DNA of 64,000 nucleotides from Nageia nagi. Taxonomy: Eukaryota > Pinophyta. Made by a program: the position numbers and the translations under genes. The stretch lies in NCBI GenBank assembly GCA_050084985.1, contig JBITNC010000001.1:106516001-106580000 (forward strand), written 5' to 3'. Below are positions 21,901 to 32,213 of the stretch, in pieces (the stretch's first letter is position 1; each line of letters opens with the position of its first letter). The notes below the pieces were generated by a model, which made no database searches, had not been told where the DNA came from, and saw only the letters and a list, made by a program, of their open reading frames with translations.

Positions 21901-22931
21901 TCCTTTATGTGGATGATCTTCTCATAACTGGCAATAATATTAAAATCATCCATGAGTGCATCTCCAAACTGAAGGCAACATTTGAAATGACTGATCTAGG
22001 TCTATTGCATTACTATCTTGGGATGCAAGTATACTAACACAGATTGTACTTATCTTAGTTAATCTAAGTATATATCAGACATCTTGCAAAAGTTTGGAAT
22101 GGAGGAGTGTAAATATGTACAATACCTATTTCTCCTAGAATCGTGGTATCTCTGAGCTCAGATTCTCAGTTGACTGATGCTACAATTTATAGGCAATTGA
22201 TAGGTAGTCTTCTGTATCTGACTATCTCTCGACCTGATATTACCTTTGCAGTGAATCTGATGGCACGATTCATGCAAAAACCATATGTTGAACACCTCAA
22301 TGCTGTTAAGTAAATCTCGAGGTATGTGGCAGGGATAAAGGATCTTACTCTTAAGTATTCCAAAGTGCCCTCGATTGTTCTCTCTGGGTTCTCAGATTCT
22401 AATTATGGGGGAGATAGAGATGACAGAAAATCAACCTCTACATATGTGTTCAGCATTGGTTCAGGTGCTATCTCTTGGGCTTCCAAGAAGCAACCTACTG
22501 TGACTCTTTCTACCACCAAAGCTGAATATCAAGCCATGTCTGTTGTCACCCAAGATGCTATATGGCTGAGGCATCTTCTGAACGAAAATGGGTATGAGCA
22601 AAATGGCCCATCTCTTATCTCTTCAGACAATCAATCGGCTATCTCTTTGGCTAAGAATCCTGTATTCCATCAGAGAACCAAACATGTAGAAATCCAAGCC
22701 CATTTTATCAGGGAGAAGGTTCTAGATGACATCATACACTTGAAGTATTGTCCATCTACTGAAAACTCCGCTGATTTATTCACCAAGCCCCTTCTTGAAG
22801 CTCAGTTCAACAAGCTTAGGGATTCTCTCGGGTTGGTGAAGTTGCCCTCAAGGGGGAGTGAAGTTTTAACTTTTGTTAGTGATGATAACTTCACCTCTAA
22901 GAGGCCTTTTTTGGTTGTTATATTGTGTTGA
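18957..22931 (+). pseudogene. Copia gag-pol polyprotein (protease, integrase, RT, RNase H), inactivated
   Basis: One frame from ATG 18957 holds gag (ISSSTSAKEAWDRLKKIY, 19182 on), a zinc knuckle CNFCGIYGHKEYDF whose last Cys is Phe (19794), protease WIVDSGCTNHM (19924 on), integrase with Asp residues in VHSDLMG and RSDNGGEY, RT with LVAKGFTQKYG and YVDDLLITGN, and RNase H with WASKKQPTV and LSTTKAEYQAM. In-frame stops at 19038, 19056, 19137, 20166, 20307, 21259, 21462 and 22035, plus two frameshifts between about 22050 and 22130. The integrase zinc site has Tyr for Cys, and the catalytic Glu is Lys (codon 20790-20792). Many stops fit C-to-T or G-to-A change of Gln, Arg or Trp codons. Cannot move by itself. 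Confidence 0.95.
22848..22858 (+). promoter_or_regulatory. Internal polypurine-like tract after RNase H
   Basis: TCAAGGGGGAG within the last RNase H codons; same core as the terminal tract, 780 bp upstream of it. Confidence 0.5.
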
Positions 22932-23155
22932 TTATGATATACCTTTGTGGTAAGTTTGCTCTGCGTGAGAAACTTGTTGTACATTTTATACCTCTGTGGT
23001 AAGTTTGCTCTGTGTGAGAAACTTGTTGTACAATTTTTTGAGCATATAATTGATATACCTTCATGGTAAGTTCACTTTGTGTGAGGAACTTCTTGTACAT
23101 TCTATACCTCTGTGGTAAGTTTGCTCTGCGTGAGAAACTTGTTGTACAATTTTTT
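22930..23155 (+). repeat. 116-bp dimeric tandem repeat in the copia 3' UTR
   Basis: GGTAAGTTTGCTCTG(C/T)GTGAG-type units with TAAGTT at 22951, 23000, 23067 and 23116: spacings 49, 67, 49. So two 116-bp blocks, each of two related sub-units. Confidence 0.85.
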
Positions 23156-23625
23156 ATGCTCTATTAAAAATCAACACATGTCTATATACAACAGGTGACT
23201 ATGAGTGATGGCTTGGCATCTCCGTGATGACTTATAGTGCACCATTGATAAGTTAATTATAAGATGACATTATTTGATTCTCTTATTTGAATATATGATG
23301 CATCTAACTGATTTTGTTCATGAGTTGCTTGTAGCATGCAGGATCTTCTTTAGAAATGCAGGTTACTAACCTTGTGTAAGCAAGCTCATGGAGACTCACA
23401 TGTCAGCTTAAAGTTGATTGACTACTATGTACAGTGAAACCAGTTGTGGTTAATGATTGTATTGTAAACCATTTTTGTCAAATGGTAATGTAGTGAGTCT
23501 CAAACTAGTTCTCAAAAAGATTCTGAAATATGTAAATGTTCTCATCTCCACTTGTATCTCTATGGAGGAGAACTCTCTCTTACTCTCTCTCTTCTCTCTT
23601 CTACGCTCTATCCCAATATTGCATT

Positions 23626-23634
23626 AAGGGGGAG
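23626..23634 (+). promoter_or_regulatory. Polypurine tract of the copia element
   Basis: AAGGGGGAG immediately before the 3' LTR start at 23635. Confidence 0.95.
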
Positions 23635-24093
23635 TGTTAGAATTTGTAATGAAATATTGTGAATATCTAAACTCCTTATAAATTCAATTAATCACTTAAA
23701 GGATATGTAGATACCTTAAGGGATTAATTGAATTCTTTATTATGTAGACTTTGACTTTACCATGTGGTTAGTTGGTAGGTTAAAGTTAGGTGATACATTT
23801 ATTGTAACCCTAACCTTACCCTTGGGTTAAAGGGAGGTTAGGGAGGTGCTCTCAAGCTATAAATAGAGGGCCTCTCCTCTTGTAACATAACTAATTTTTT
23901 GGAGTAAGATTACTCTACTAGTTTTGTAGGAGAGAAAGAGAATTGTTGTAAGAGGTGCATAGATTGAGAATTGAGAACTAGTTGTGGATGTACTCCCAAG
24001 GAGGGAGGAACCACATTATATTTGTGTTCTCTTGTGTATGATTGAGTTTCCTAGTCTTGGACCTTGAGGATTAGAGTAGGTCTAAATCCTTCA
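23635..24093 (+). repeat. 3' LTR of the copia element
   Basis: 459 bp, TATA box TATAAATA at 23858-23865. Confidence 0.97.
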
Positions 24094-24098
24094 TCTAG
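24094..24098. repeat. Target site duplication, right copy (TCTAG)
   Basis: Perfect match to 15233-15237. Confidence 0.9.
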
Positions 24099-24184
24099 GG
24101 GGTGGCGAGCCTAGATTGGAATCAACATTTCTAACATTGGATAAGGACGTTGAAGACATAATGGAGAAAGGTAGGTTTTTAAAT

Positions 24185-24300
24185 TTCATGAAACAAATGC
24201 TTTTTAAAACATTCTTCATAAACTCAAATCATTAACCTTCATTGTTTGCACTAGATGCTTTCTACAACATTATCTTCATAAGATCAGGAAAACCTTCTCC
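24185..24300 (-). repeat. Inverted copy of the 188-bp repeat
   Basis: ATTAACCTTCATTGTTTGCA and ATGCTTTCTACAACATTATC are the complement of sequence in 14940-15225. With those copies they would form a hairpin interrupted by the copia. Confidence 0.75.
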
Positions 24301-25368
24301 CTAAGGGGTCAATTTACTCTTTTTAACTTGATTTTCTCCCTAAGAGTCAATTATGTCCTTGTAGATGGTTTTTTTAACATGACAAGCATGGATCCCGAAC
24401 CTGGAAACATCATAAAATGCAAAACCCTTATATGTTGGATATACAAGACTCTTATACATTGATATGAATTATGAATATGCATTTTACATGTAGTAAATAA
24501 GGTATTCATTTATTGATATAATCTTATAATGACACTATTGCATTCAACACATCATCTCATTGTATTAATATCCAAAAGTATATTTAAATATTTATTTTTC
24601 ATAATGGAAGTATTTAGTTGAATTAATAATGTGTTAAATATTATTCCAACAACATTTTCCATGTGCACACCAACAACATAGCTCTAGATTAGCAATCTCT
24701 CCCTATTCAATTTTCATCTCATTCTACATACAAAATGACCCCTAAGGGGTACTTATAGATTCAAAATGAAAACTATAATAAATACAATGTTACCATAATA
24801 TTAACATTTTGACTTTGAACTTGTGGAAACAAAATGCATCCTCATGATTCAATTCTGTAACAAAACTTATAAATCCATAAAATTTCTATATGCATGTAAT
24901 GTAATGACTAGATCAAAGCTCCTATGAGTGTTGTTCCTCTTTTACCGGTATGCCACAGTCCTTGGAGCTTTGGTCAAGATCTGCATCTATGAAAACCAAG
25001 TTCCAGGTCTTCTTCTTATCATATTGCAAACAATCAAAGTAGACAACACATTCTAAAATATATTGTAATTTCTTAGGTTGTTAAGTTGAAGATCCTTGTA
25101 GAAACCAATGGTGCCTTATCATTTTATCTATCAAATAAAAGATTTATTCTTTAGTGGAACTTACTCCTACCTTCAATGTGAGAAATTGGGTTACTTGTTC
25201 AAAAAGATCTTTCCTATCTTGTTCTAGTTATGATTACTGGGTATGGATTTCAAGATCCTAGAATTCCCAAGGATTCTTATCTTTTGACACCTTGTTGATG
25301 GATATTGTATCTTCATGTGTCTCCATGGATAAATAATTTTATACGTTGAAGCATATTTGGATCTCTAC
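24301..25368. other. No gene recognised
   Basis: AT-rich sequence without a frame above background and without a repeat I can name. Confidence 0.5.
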
Positions 25369-25510
25369 CCATGGATAAAAATACCAAATAAATTTTGAGT
25401 GGAATTAGACCATGTTTTGTATATTTGACTATTAAAAATTATTATTTAGATTTGATTATTGGAATTATTTAGTGATCAAAGTAAAAAGAATGCTCTATAA
25501 GGATTTAAAA
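25369..25510. repeat. Direct repeat, copy 1
   Basis: ATGGATAAAAATACCA then GTGGAATTAGACCAT and TTTGTATATTT; recurs 458 bp downstream. Confidence 0.75.
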
Positions 25511-25826
25511 TAAGTAATTAAAAATAAATTAATAATTAATTTAAAGCCAAAGATAAAAGCAAAAATACTTCAAAGAAATAAAAAATACTTATTGAACAAT
25601 AAATGTTAGAAAAGGGCTTACATGTAAATCAATACTTTGGTATAAAGAGAGTAGAGAAAATTTTACTTCTACTTTGCCTTTATCATTTAATGTGCTCATT
25701 TGGTTTGGATTCATTCTATTACCTTATGCCATTGTTTTCATCAACCATATGAGATGAAATTCTATGCAATATATGGCCCAAATTCTATGTAGTAATTTCT
25801 GCATACTTGATGCAGATTTGCATTGC

Positions 25827-25965
25827 CTATGGATAAAAATACCATAATTTTTTAAGGTGGAATTAGACCATATTTTGTATATTTAAATATTAAAAATACA
25901 AACTTCAGATTTGGTTATTGGAATTCTTTAGTGATAAAAATGAATTTTTTTTTCTATAAGGTTTT
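25827..25965. repeat. Direct repeat, copy 2
   Basis: Copy of 25369-25510 with many substitutions; shared end block CTATAAGG. No LTR-type termini seen. Confidence 0.75.
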
Positions 25966-25984
25966 TTTGAAAAGGATTTGAAGA

Positions 25985-26900
25985 CTTTTAAGTAGATGTA
26001 ATTGTTAAATGTATAGCCAAACTCTGTAACCTATGCTAATATTCTTCAAGGGTGTAATAGTATAGGAGTTATAAAAGAAGGTATAAAAATCCATCAAAGA
26101 GTAATTGAAAATGGTTTTTAATCAAATATTTTTGTTTTGAATGTCTTTATAGACATGTATGCAAAATGTGAAACAATAAATTAGGCCCAAGAATTATTTG
26201 ATAAGATGCACAATGTAGACATAGTTAAATCATGGAATGAAATGATGAAAACACAAATATTTCTCTATGGAATGACAAACATATTTTTCATGTGATACAA
26301 AATAAATGAGTTTCTTATAAAAATATTTCCTCATCTAGATGTAATTTCTTGGATTGCAATGGTAGTAGGATATGCACAAAATCAAAGATCAAAGAGTAAT
26401 TGAAAATGGATTTTCATCAAATGTTGTTATTATGAGTGCCCTTGTAGACAAATAAGAAAAAATTCAAAAGAATACATAAGGCCTATAAATTACTCAACAT
26501 GAGAAATCTAGAAGAAGGTATGGAAATCCATCAAAGAGTAGTTGAAAGTGGGTTTTCATTTAATGTTGTTGTGGTGATTTCTTTGGTCGATATGTATGTA
26601 AAATGTGGATGAATACAAAAGCCCTATAAATTATTTAACATGATGCATGATGAAAATACAATTTCATGGACTTGGTTTTCATTGAATGTTGTTGTTATGA
26701 GTGCCCTGGTAGATATGTATGCAAAATGGATGCAAAATGGATCTTTAGAAGAAGGTATGGACATATTGAAAATGGGTTTTCATAGAATGTTTTTGTTGTA
26801 TTTACCTTGATATACATGTATACAAAATATCAAAGAAATATTTACAAATATCCATGGTGCAAATGAAATTTCATTGATTGTAAACCATGCAAATATAATA
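25985..26900 (+). pseudogene. Degenerate PPR-protein gene
   Basis: Successive plus-strand segments read as P-L-S pentatricopeptide repeats: PNSVTYANILQGCNSIG, IKEGIKIHQRVIENGF, VFIDMYAKCE and AQELFDKMHNVDIV (26011-26225); DVISWIAMVVGYAQNQ (26338-26386); EGMEIHQRVVESGF-like and VDMYVKCG-like segments (26515-26610); and another MYAKW at about 26717. Stops and frameshifts are many and units are partly duplicated. Such proteins bind organellar RNA. This copy is dead. Its relatives occur as small fragments at 16.5-17.2 kb and 45.6 kb. Confidence 0.75.
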
Positions 26901-27145
26901 AAGAAGGATTTTTCACTGCTTACTTTCATAGCTCAGGCAAATTCATTGCAAGAAATATTATTGTAGGTTCTTTACGGCTCCTGTTGGTTGGGGTTTTAGG
27001 GTTGACTAAGTGAAATGAGAGAATGAGCTAGGGTTTTAGAGTTTTACAGGGTTTCAAATGAGCCCGCTTGATTGCATTAATGATACATCATGTAGGTTGG
27101 TGGCCTCAAGAATTATGGTCCATTTTTTTTTAAAAAATTTTAGTC

Positions 27146-27550
27146 TACAAATTCATGAAAATAATATGGAATTTTAGTTTTACAAATATGTAGTATAGTA
27201 TTTTTTTAAAAATAAGGGTTTACATATTTGCAAAACTAATTCTAAATGTTCATTTCACGAACATGCGTAAGGGTTTTTTCATATTTTTATATTCATGAAA
27301 TTAATACAAGCTTTTAGTTTTGTGAATATATGGTAAAGTTATTTTTTTTAAAAATCTAGGTTTACACATTCACAAAACTAATACTACATGTTAGTTTTGT
27401 GAAAATGACATATTATGTTAGCAAATATGTAAACATAAAAAAATTTGCATGCATATTCACAAAACTAATAAGTTGTTTTAGCTTCATGATTCTACAACTA
27501 AGTTATTTTTTTAGATATTAGGTATGACATATTAGTTTCACAAATATGCT
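27146..27550. repeat. Second cluster of palindromes (CATATTCACAAAACTAAT type)
   Basis: At least five hairpin units near 27146-27192, 27219-27267, 27287-27331, 27361-27407 and 27449-27495, with half units at 27408-27434 and 27521-27550. Core: ATATTCAC-AAAACTAAT ... TTAGTTTT-GTGAATAT. It has the same architecture as the 12.9-13.2 kb cluster but AAAACTAAT instead of AAGCTAAT. Confidence 0.75.
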
Positions 27551-27993
27551 TGGGTCCTCACCAGAAAGCAAATGGGGCCCATAAAATTTGCTAACCACTA
27601 TGTCATAATGTTAGAAGCTGGACACCATTGTCAGGTTGTCAAGGGGGCAAAAAGTACCTTAGCTATACAACTTTGATATGAAAGGGTTACATCCCCAAAA
27701 GGACCAAAGTCTTCTTTTAAGATGAAAGACATATTTAGTCTAGATTAGATGAGCTCCTCATCAACCCTCCTATTACACCAAGTATATACATCCCCTCTTA
27801 ACGAAACTGGTTTACGCCCACTTCAATTAGAATGATAAAGAGGAGTATTAAAATCCCCAACTAGTATCTAAACCTCTTGTTTGAAATTTTCTTTTATTTT
27901 TTATAGGTATCACTAGAGATATGATTTACCAGGTTCATTATTTGGTCTATAGACATTAGTACAAACCATCTCACAGTGGTTGAATTACATAAC

Positions 27994-27998
27994 AAAAG
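27994..27998. repeat. Target site duplication, left copy (AAAAG)
   Basis: Matches 28734-28738. Confidence 0.8.
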
Positions 27999-28733
27999 TG
28001 TTAACACCTAAAAAGGAATTTTAATTTAATTAAAATACACCTTTTAGGTATTTGAAATTATTTATTTGTTTAAGTAATTTCATGCTTTTTTTATTATGCA
28101 CACTCACTACCTTTATGTTTTATGATAATAGGTCGGCTCAAAGATAATCCCAAGAAGGAGTTTTGGTACTTATGCACCATAAGCCCAAGGAGGAGATTTC
28201 GCACTAGAATTGCTATCTATAAATGTGTAAGAGTTGTGCATGATAAATCATGACATGATTTGTAATCCTTGATATGTCTATCATATCTAGCTTTTGTTAT
28301 GCTCTAAATACTGCATTCCTGCTACGTTTCAATTCATCATGCATAATGATCTTAGTTTTGAAAAAGAATCCTTAACAATGACCAAGGCTCTGAAGGTTTC
28401 TAGAAAGGACATCCAACAACGATGCTCCAGTCTGAGTGACGATGTTATGCGAAGGATGGATTGGTGGTCCTATTTTAGGGGAAGGGTTAGTTGATTACCT
28501 CTTTGGGTTACTTGTTGCTTACAATCATCATGATAGGTAAAGTAATATGTTTGTATGTTCGTTTAATCCATGTTTGATATGTTAAGGTTAATTGAATATC
28601 TTTGATCATTATCCTCTTTCATATTGAATTGCTTTAGTTAGTAATAGGACTGTGATATTTTTGAAATCCACTATTATTAGTTGTAATTCAATATATTAAA
28701 TAGCACTAATAAATTATTATTTTGGTTATAACA
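27999..28733 (+). mobile_element. Solo LTR
   Basis: 735 bp from TGTTAACACC to TTATAACA, flanked by the perfect duplication AAAAG, with no internal region. The flanking LINE endonuclease reads through if the segment and one duplication are set aside. TATA-like TATAAAT at 28218-28224. Family unknown. Orientation is inferred from the TATA box only. Confidence 0.85.
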
Positions 28734-28738
28734 AAAAG
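28734..28738. repeat. Target site duplication, right copy (AAAAG)
   Basis: Matches 27994-27998. Confidence 0.8.
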
Positions 28739-29399
28739 TATATTAATGATTCTATTAGTAAAGGAGAGCACACTACTTGTTAAAATTTTAGAGTTCGACA
28801 TACAAGTATCCCTCCAGAGATCCATTAGAAAAGGTAAAAAAACCATGAAATGTTCTCTATAAAGATTTTGTAACTGAAGTTGCCATTTCTTCAAAAACTT
28901 TAATTTCTTGCAATATAATAATAAATGGTTTGTAATCCTTCTCTATGTTTATTAGGTACTTATTAGAAGATTTATTTCCTAAACCACTTATATTCTAGGA
29001 GATAATCTTCATTCCTCCTCTTTGTCCCTTTGATTTTCCTTTGCATACATAAGCACTTTTGATAGAGGATCTCTTGTTAAGAGTAGTTTGAGTCCCATTT
29101 GCAATGAATCCCTCAATTTCCTTCTTAAGATGCTCCTTATTTGAACATCATTCAAGTTTAACTTCAAGTCCCATATTTAGCCTTTTATGAAGCTCGATTT
29201 TCCTTCATATTGAAATTACCAGGGGTTCTTAGACATGTTTGTCACTTTTGGTGGGTTTTCTTGATAGTCAATCTCAAATATTGAGATCCTCACCCTGAAT
29301 CTTATTGTTCATGAGTTTCTACTAACTTGATAGCTACCTCTATTTGGTTATCCTCGTTAACTTCTTCTTTATTAGTTTATAGGATCTAATTTAGTGAGT

Positions 29400-30255
29400 T
29401 TGTAAAAGCTCTAGGGGTTAAGTAAGTAAAAGGATTCATCTAAACTATCAAATCTCCATCCTTTTACAAACCTTTTGCATTATTTTTCTTTGATGGTATC
29501 TCAATCTAAGGATCCATCGATTCCACCATTTCCTCTTTTTGTAGGGGAGAACTAGGTTGATCAAACCTTTTATTTTCCAAGCTTTTGTTGGGCTTTCAAC
29601 TAACTCCTTCCTCTTCTTGTTTCTCAAATAAGTTTAAGTAGAATAACTAAGAATATCATAAAATAGAACATAACTTGGGCTTATTATCATATTCTATAGT
29701 TTGAGTCTACTTCCCAAAGTTTGTTTCTATCTCAATGGATGGTGGAAGAGTTTGATCAAGATCAACCATAAGACTCACTTGAGCATGAATAATTCTAGTT
29801 CGTACTCTCATAACATGTTCAATTGCTATTGGTTCCCCAATTGATCTAGCTATATCATAAATTATATCCTCATGCTAAAATTGGATCAATAAACTCGATA
29901 AGTGGATCCATATTGAAGCAATATTAACCTTTTAAGCCATAGGATTGAAGTATAATCCTCATTTACAAAGAAAGAAACCTTGATTATCATAAAACCAAGT
30001 TCCGTTGAAGAGAATATCTTTCATATCCTCCTTGTTGCTTAGCCTTACCAAGAAGAACCCTGTTGGGAGAGCTAGAATATGCATAAAACTTATTGGATTC
30101 CATTTTAATATAACCCTTTTTCTTAGGGAGTTTAAGTTAGGATGGGGACCAAAATATTTACCTACAAGATTATAGGCCCCTTCTTTCAAGGTTAAAGATA
30201 AAAGTTCTTTGGCTATGTGGAGCATTTTGGCTTGAGGTTTTAGGTCTAACACCAT
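29400..30255 (-). pseudogene. LINE ORF1 (DUF4283-type), second LINE
   Basis: The frame from ATG 30255 to 29959 is open and contains ILALPTGFFLVRLSNKEDM and ILFNGTWFYDNQGFFLCK, the DUF4283 core of plant LINE ORF1 proteins (nucleic-acid binding). Beyond the stop it continues with LLIQFWHED-like, IARSIGEPIAIEHVMRV, RIIHAQVSLMVDLDQTLP and NFGKWTQ-like blocks to about 29690. The usual CCHC knuckle is not intact. It then degrades into Lys/Glu-rich sequence before the ORF2 start at 29011. Together with 27560-29011 it makes a minus-strand LINE. Confidence 0.8.
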
Positions 30256-31210
30256 AGAGGAAATAAATTGTTACCCACCCATTCCCTCTTGAACGACCTC
30301 TGACCATAGCCCAAGTCTAAGGTCCATTATTTGTACTAATGTGCATAACAATAACTTGTTGCCATCTGGTTCAAGGTCTAGAGACTTACCTCTTAAAAAA
30401 CCTCAATGAGCTATAGCAACTTGCACGTCTTATTGCTTCCTCTATTATGACCATTTCTCCTACTTCTCATGCTCTCCACTATTAAAAAAAAAACTATGCA
30501 TCTTCAAATTATATTTACTCCATCACATAAAGTTAAATTTTATTGGTATATTTTCCTTTCTATAATATTTATTTCAATTATTTAGAAAAAGAACTTAGAA
30601 TTTAATAGCTCATCAAAAATCTCACTTGATGAAATAAATCCTTTTAAATCTATCTATTAACCTACATGATCTTATTATCTAATTTTCTTATTTTAAAATC
30701 TAAATAAAATGAGATTTAAAGAAGAACCAAGAAACCAAACATAAAATATCAAAATGAAATAAGCACCATTAAGTACAATTGCTAGTGAATAACCACCTTT
30801 TCTAGGAGATTTATCTTAAGCCAAGATGCTACATCTGCGAATATATCTTCTATTTATCTAAGACATACACATTATCTTGATCGAACCTATCATGCTTCAA
30901 TAAATTCTTTTTATCATATTTTTGTACAATCTACAAAATTTAAACTTAAGATCTTTCAAACCAGAGATTTCAATACCATTAACTTCCTTATTCCTTTATC
31001 ATAAATTCAGGGAAAATAATATTTAAAAATTTAATTATAAATTAAAAAAAAGGTGGTGATGCAAATTTACGAAGTTTGATAATATCGAAGTTATCATGGT
31101 CTATCCCATTCACTGTGGTGAGAAAAGCTTTTCCGTTATAAATTTGTACGAAGCGCCTTACTACTCATAGCTGAATAAAAGAAACTGCATAGTAAATAGT
31201 TTGCTTAAAT
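30256..31210. other. LINE 5' flank and spacer, no gene
   Basis: Possibly LINE 5' UTR to about 30480, then AT-rich spacer up to the tRNA region; no frame or repeat recognised. Confidence 0.45.
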
Positions 31211-31214
31211 AAAA
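31211..31214 (-). terminator. Candidate Pol III terminator of the tRNA gene
   Basis: TTTT on the minus strand, 36 nt beyond the tRNA 3' end; the first T4 run downstream. Confidence 0.5.
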
Positions 31215-31250
31215 GAGGGCAGTAGAACAAGTTGTTCTGGAATTTGATTC

Positions 31251-31322
31251 GCGCCAGGTAGGGGTCGAACCTACGACTTTCTGCTTAGGAAACAGACGCT
31301 CTATCCACTGAGCTACAGGCGC
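31251..31322 (-). tRNA. tRNA-Arg (anticodon CCT)
   Basis: 72-nt cloverleaf on the minus strand. Acceptor GCGCCTG/CTGGCGC with one T-T mismatch at pair 6-67, D stem GCTC/GAGC, anticodon stem TCTGT/GCAGA, loop TTCCTAA giving anticodon CCT (31287-31289), and T arm GTAGG-TTCGACC-CCTAC. Internal promoters are an A box TAGCTCAGTGG and a B box GGTTCGACCCC. No intron, no encoded CCA. A CAA lies 2-4 bases upstream (31324-31326), as in many plant tRNA genes, and a TTTT terminator is 37-40 bases downstream (31211-31214). It reads AGG codons. It looks like a functional nuclear gene. Confidence 0.97.
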
Positions 31323-31969
31323 ATTGCTGTCATTTAACCTTATCTACAAAATATTTGATTATTTCATTTACTTTATTAATACTACAGTTTATTATTATTA
31401 TTATTTGTTTTGTTTAGATTTTTCATTTTATTGTTTTAATTATGGTGTCGCTTTTTTTTTTAAAATATTCCGAATATATTAGAATGTGCGTTGGTCTGAC
31501 TTGATTTATTTATTTCATTACTCTTTTATTTATCTATTTCTTATTTAAATTCTTAATTCATTTTCGATATATTTCAAAATACATTATAAAAGTATGCTAG
31601 ATTCAAGAAGTTATAATTTATCATAAATAGAAAATAATTATTCATCCTTTATCGTCAATCTAGGTTAATCGCTAGAATTAAATTAATGAGTGTGATCACA
31701 ACACATTATTTATTATTTAACATTATATTGAAATTTAATTTTTATCTATTATATTTTAGAGGGGGAGTTTTTTAAATTTATAATTATTTAAAAAATAATT
31801 TTTATATATTCTAATTTTGAGGAAGAAAATTTATAAAATCCTTTATCTAAAGAACAATGCAGAAGAAGGGGAAAATAATTTTGGTAAGACATTAGTGCCA
31901 ATGAATATTTTATTTGATGTAAATGCCAACAATATAACTATATCAATATAATAAACAAAATCTTATCCA

Positions 31970-32213
31970 ATGAAGTGAGAGGAGTTGGAGAGGATTAGGA
32001 AGATAAAACTCTCAAGTTGAAAAAGGGAGGTCTCAAGTTCAAAACTCTCCCCCCTCACATCATGTGGATATGCTAAGTCTAACCGATAGTGACCATGTTG
32101 ATTTGGATGAGGTTGGGTGTGACTCCTTGATGACTTTAATAGAAGAGAGCCCCTCAAACATGGAATCTAATTCCAAGAAATTGGCCCGCAAAGGTGGTTT
32201 CATAAAAAAAAAA
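31970..32213 (+). mobile_element. SINE-like sequence
   Basis: A GGTCTCAAGTTCAAAACTC segment (32027-32045) resembles a tRNA-derived B box, with a weak A-box-like AGTTGGAGAGG about 45 bp upstream, and the unit ends in a run of A (32201-32213). No target duplication was found, so the call is tentative. Confidence 0.45.

Larger units (their letters stand above)
15238..24093 (+). mobile_element. Full-length but inactive Ty1/copia retrotransposon carrying host gene fragments
   Basis: 8,856 bp with TGTTAG...TTCA LTRs (465 and 459 bp), 5-bp duplication TCTAG, tRNA-Met primer site, polypurine tract, and gag-protease-integrase-RT-RNase H in the copia order. By eye the LTRs differ at 10 of 459 aligned bases plus one 6-bp indel (about 2.2%), so it is comparatively young. 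The coding region nonetheless has at least eight stops, two frameshifts and lost catalytic residues. The 3.25 kb between primer site and gag is unusually long and includes non-element DNA at about 16.5-17.7 kb. Confidence 0.97.
27560..29011 (-). pseudogene. LINE ORF2 endonuclease region, second LINE (broken, interrupted by solo LTR)
   Basis: Minus-strand ATG at 29011 begins MKIIS (Trp lost to a stop) then NISGLGN, followed by ILQEIKVFEEMAT. After the solo LTR (28733-27999) the reading resumes with TNVYRPNNEPGK and the catalytic ILVGDFNTPLY (about 27870), then FGPFGDVTLSY-like text. These are successive blocks of the EEP endonuclease of plant LINEs. The reverse transcriptase is missing: the LINE sequence ends near the palindrome cluster at 27550. 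Numerous stops. Confidence 0.75.

Noticed and set aside
25369-25965. Direct repeats as the LTRs of a small element
   Set aside because: Copies lack TG...CA ends, primer site and target duplication.
28294-28494. 66-codon plus-strand frame
   Set aside because: Falls wholly inside the solo LTR and has no recognisable domain.
31963-32157. 64-codon minus-strand frame
   Set aside because: It lies across the SINE-like sequence and has no homology that I recognise.
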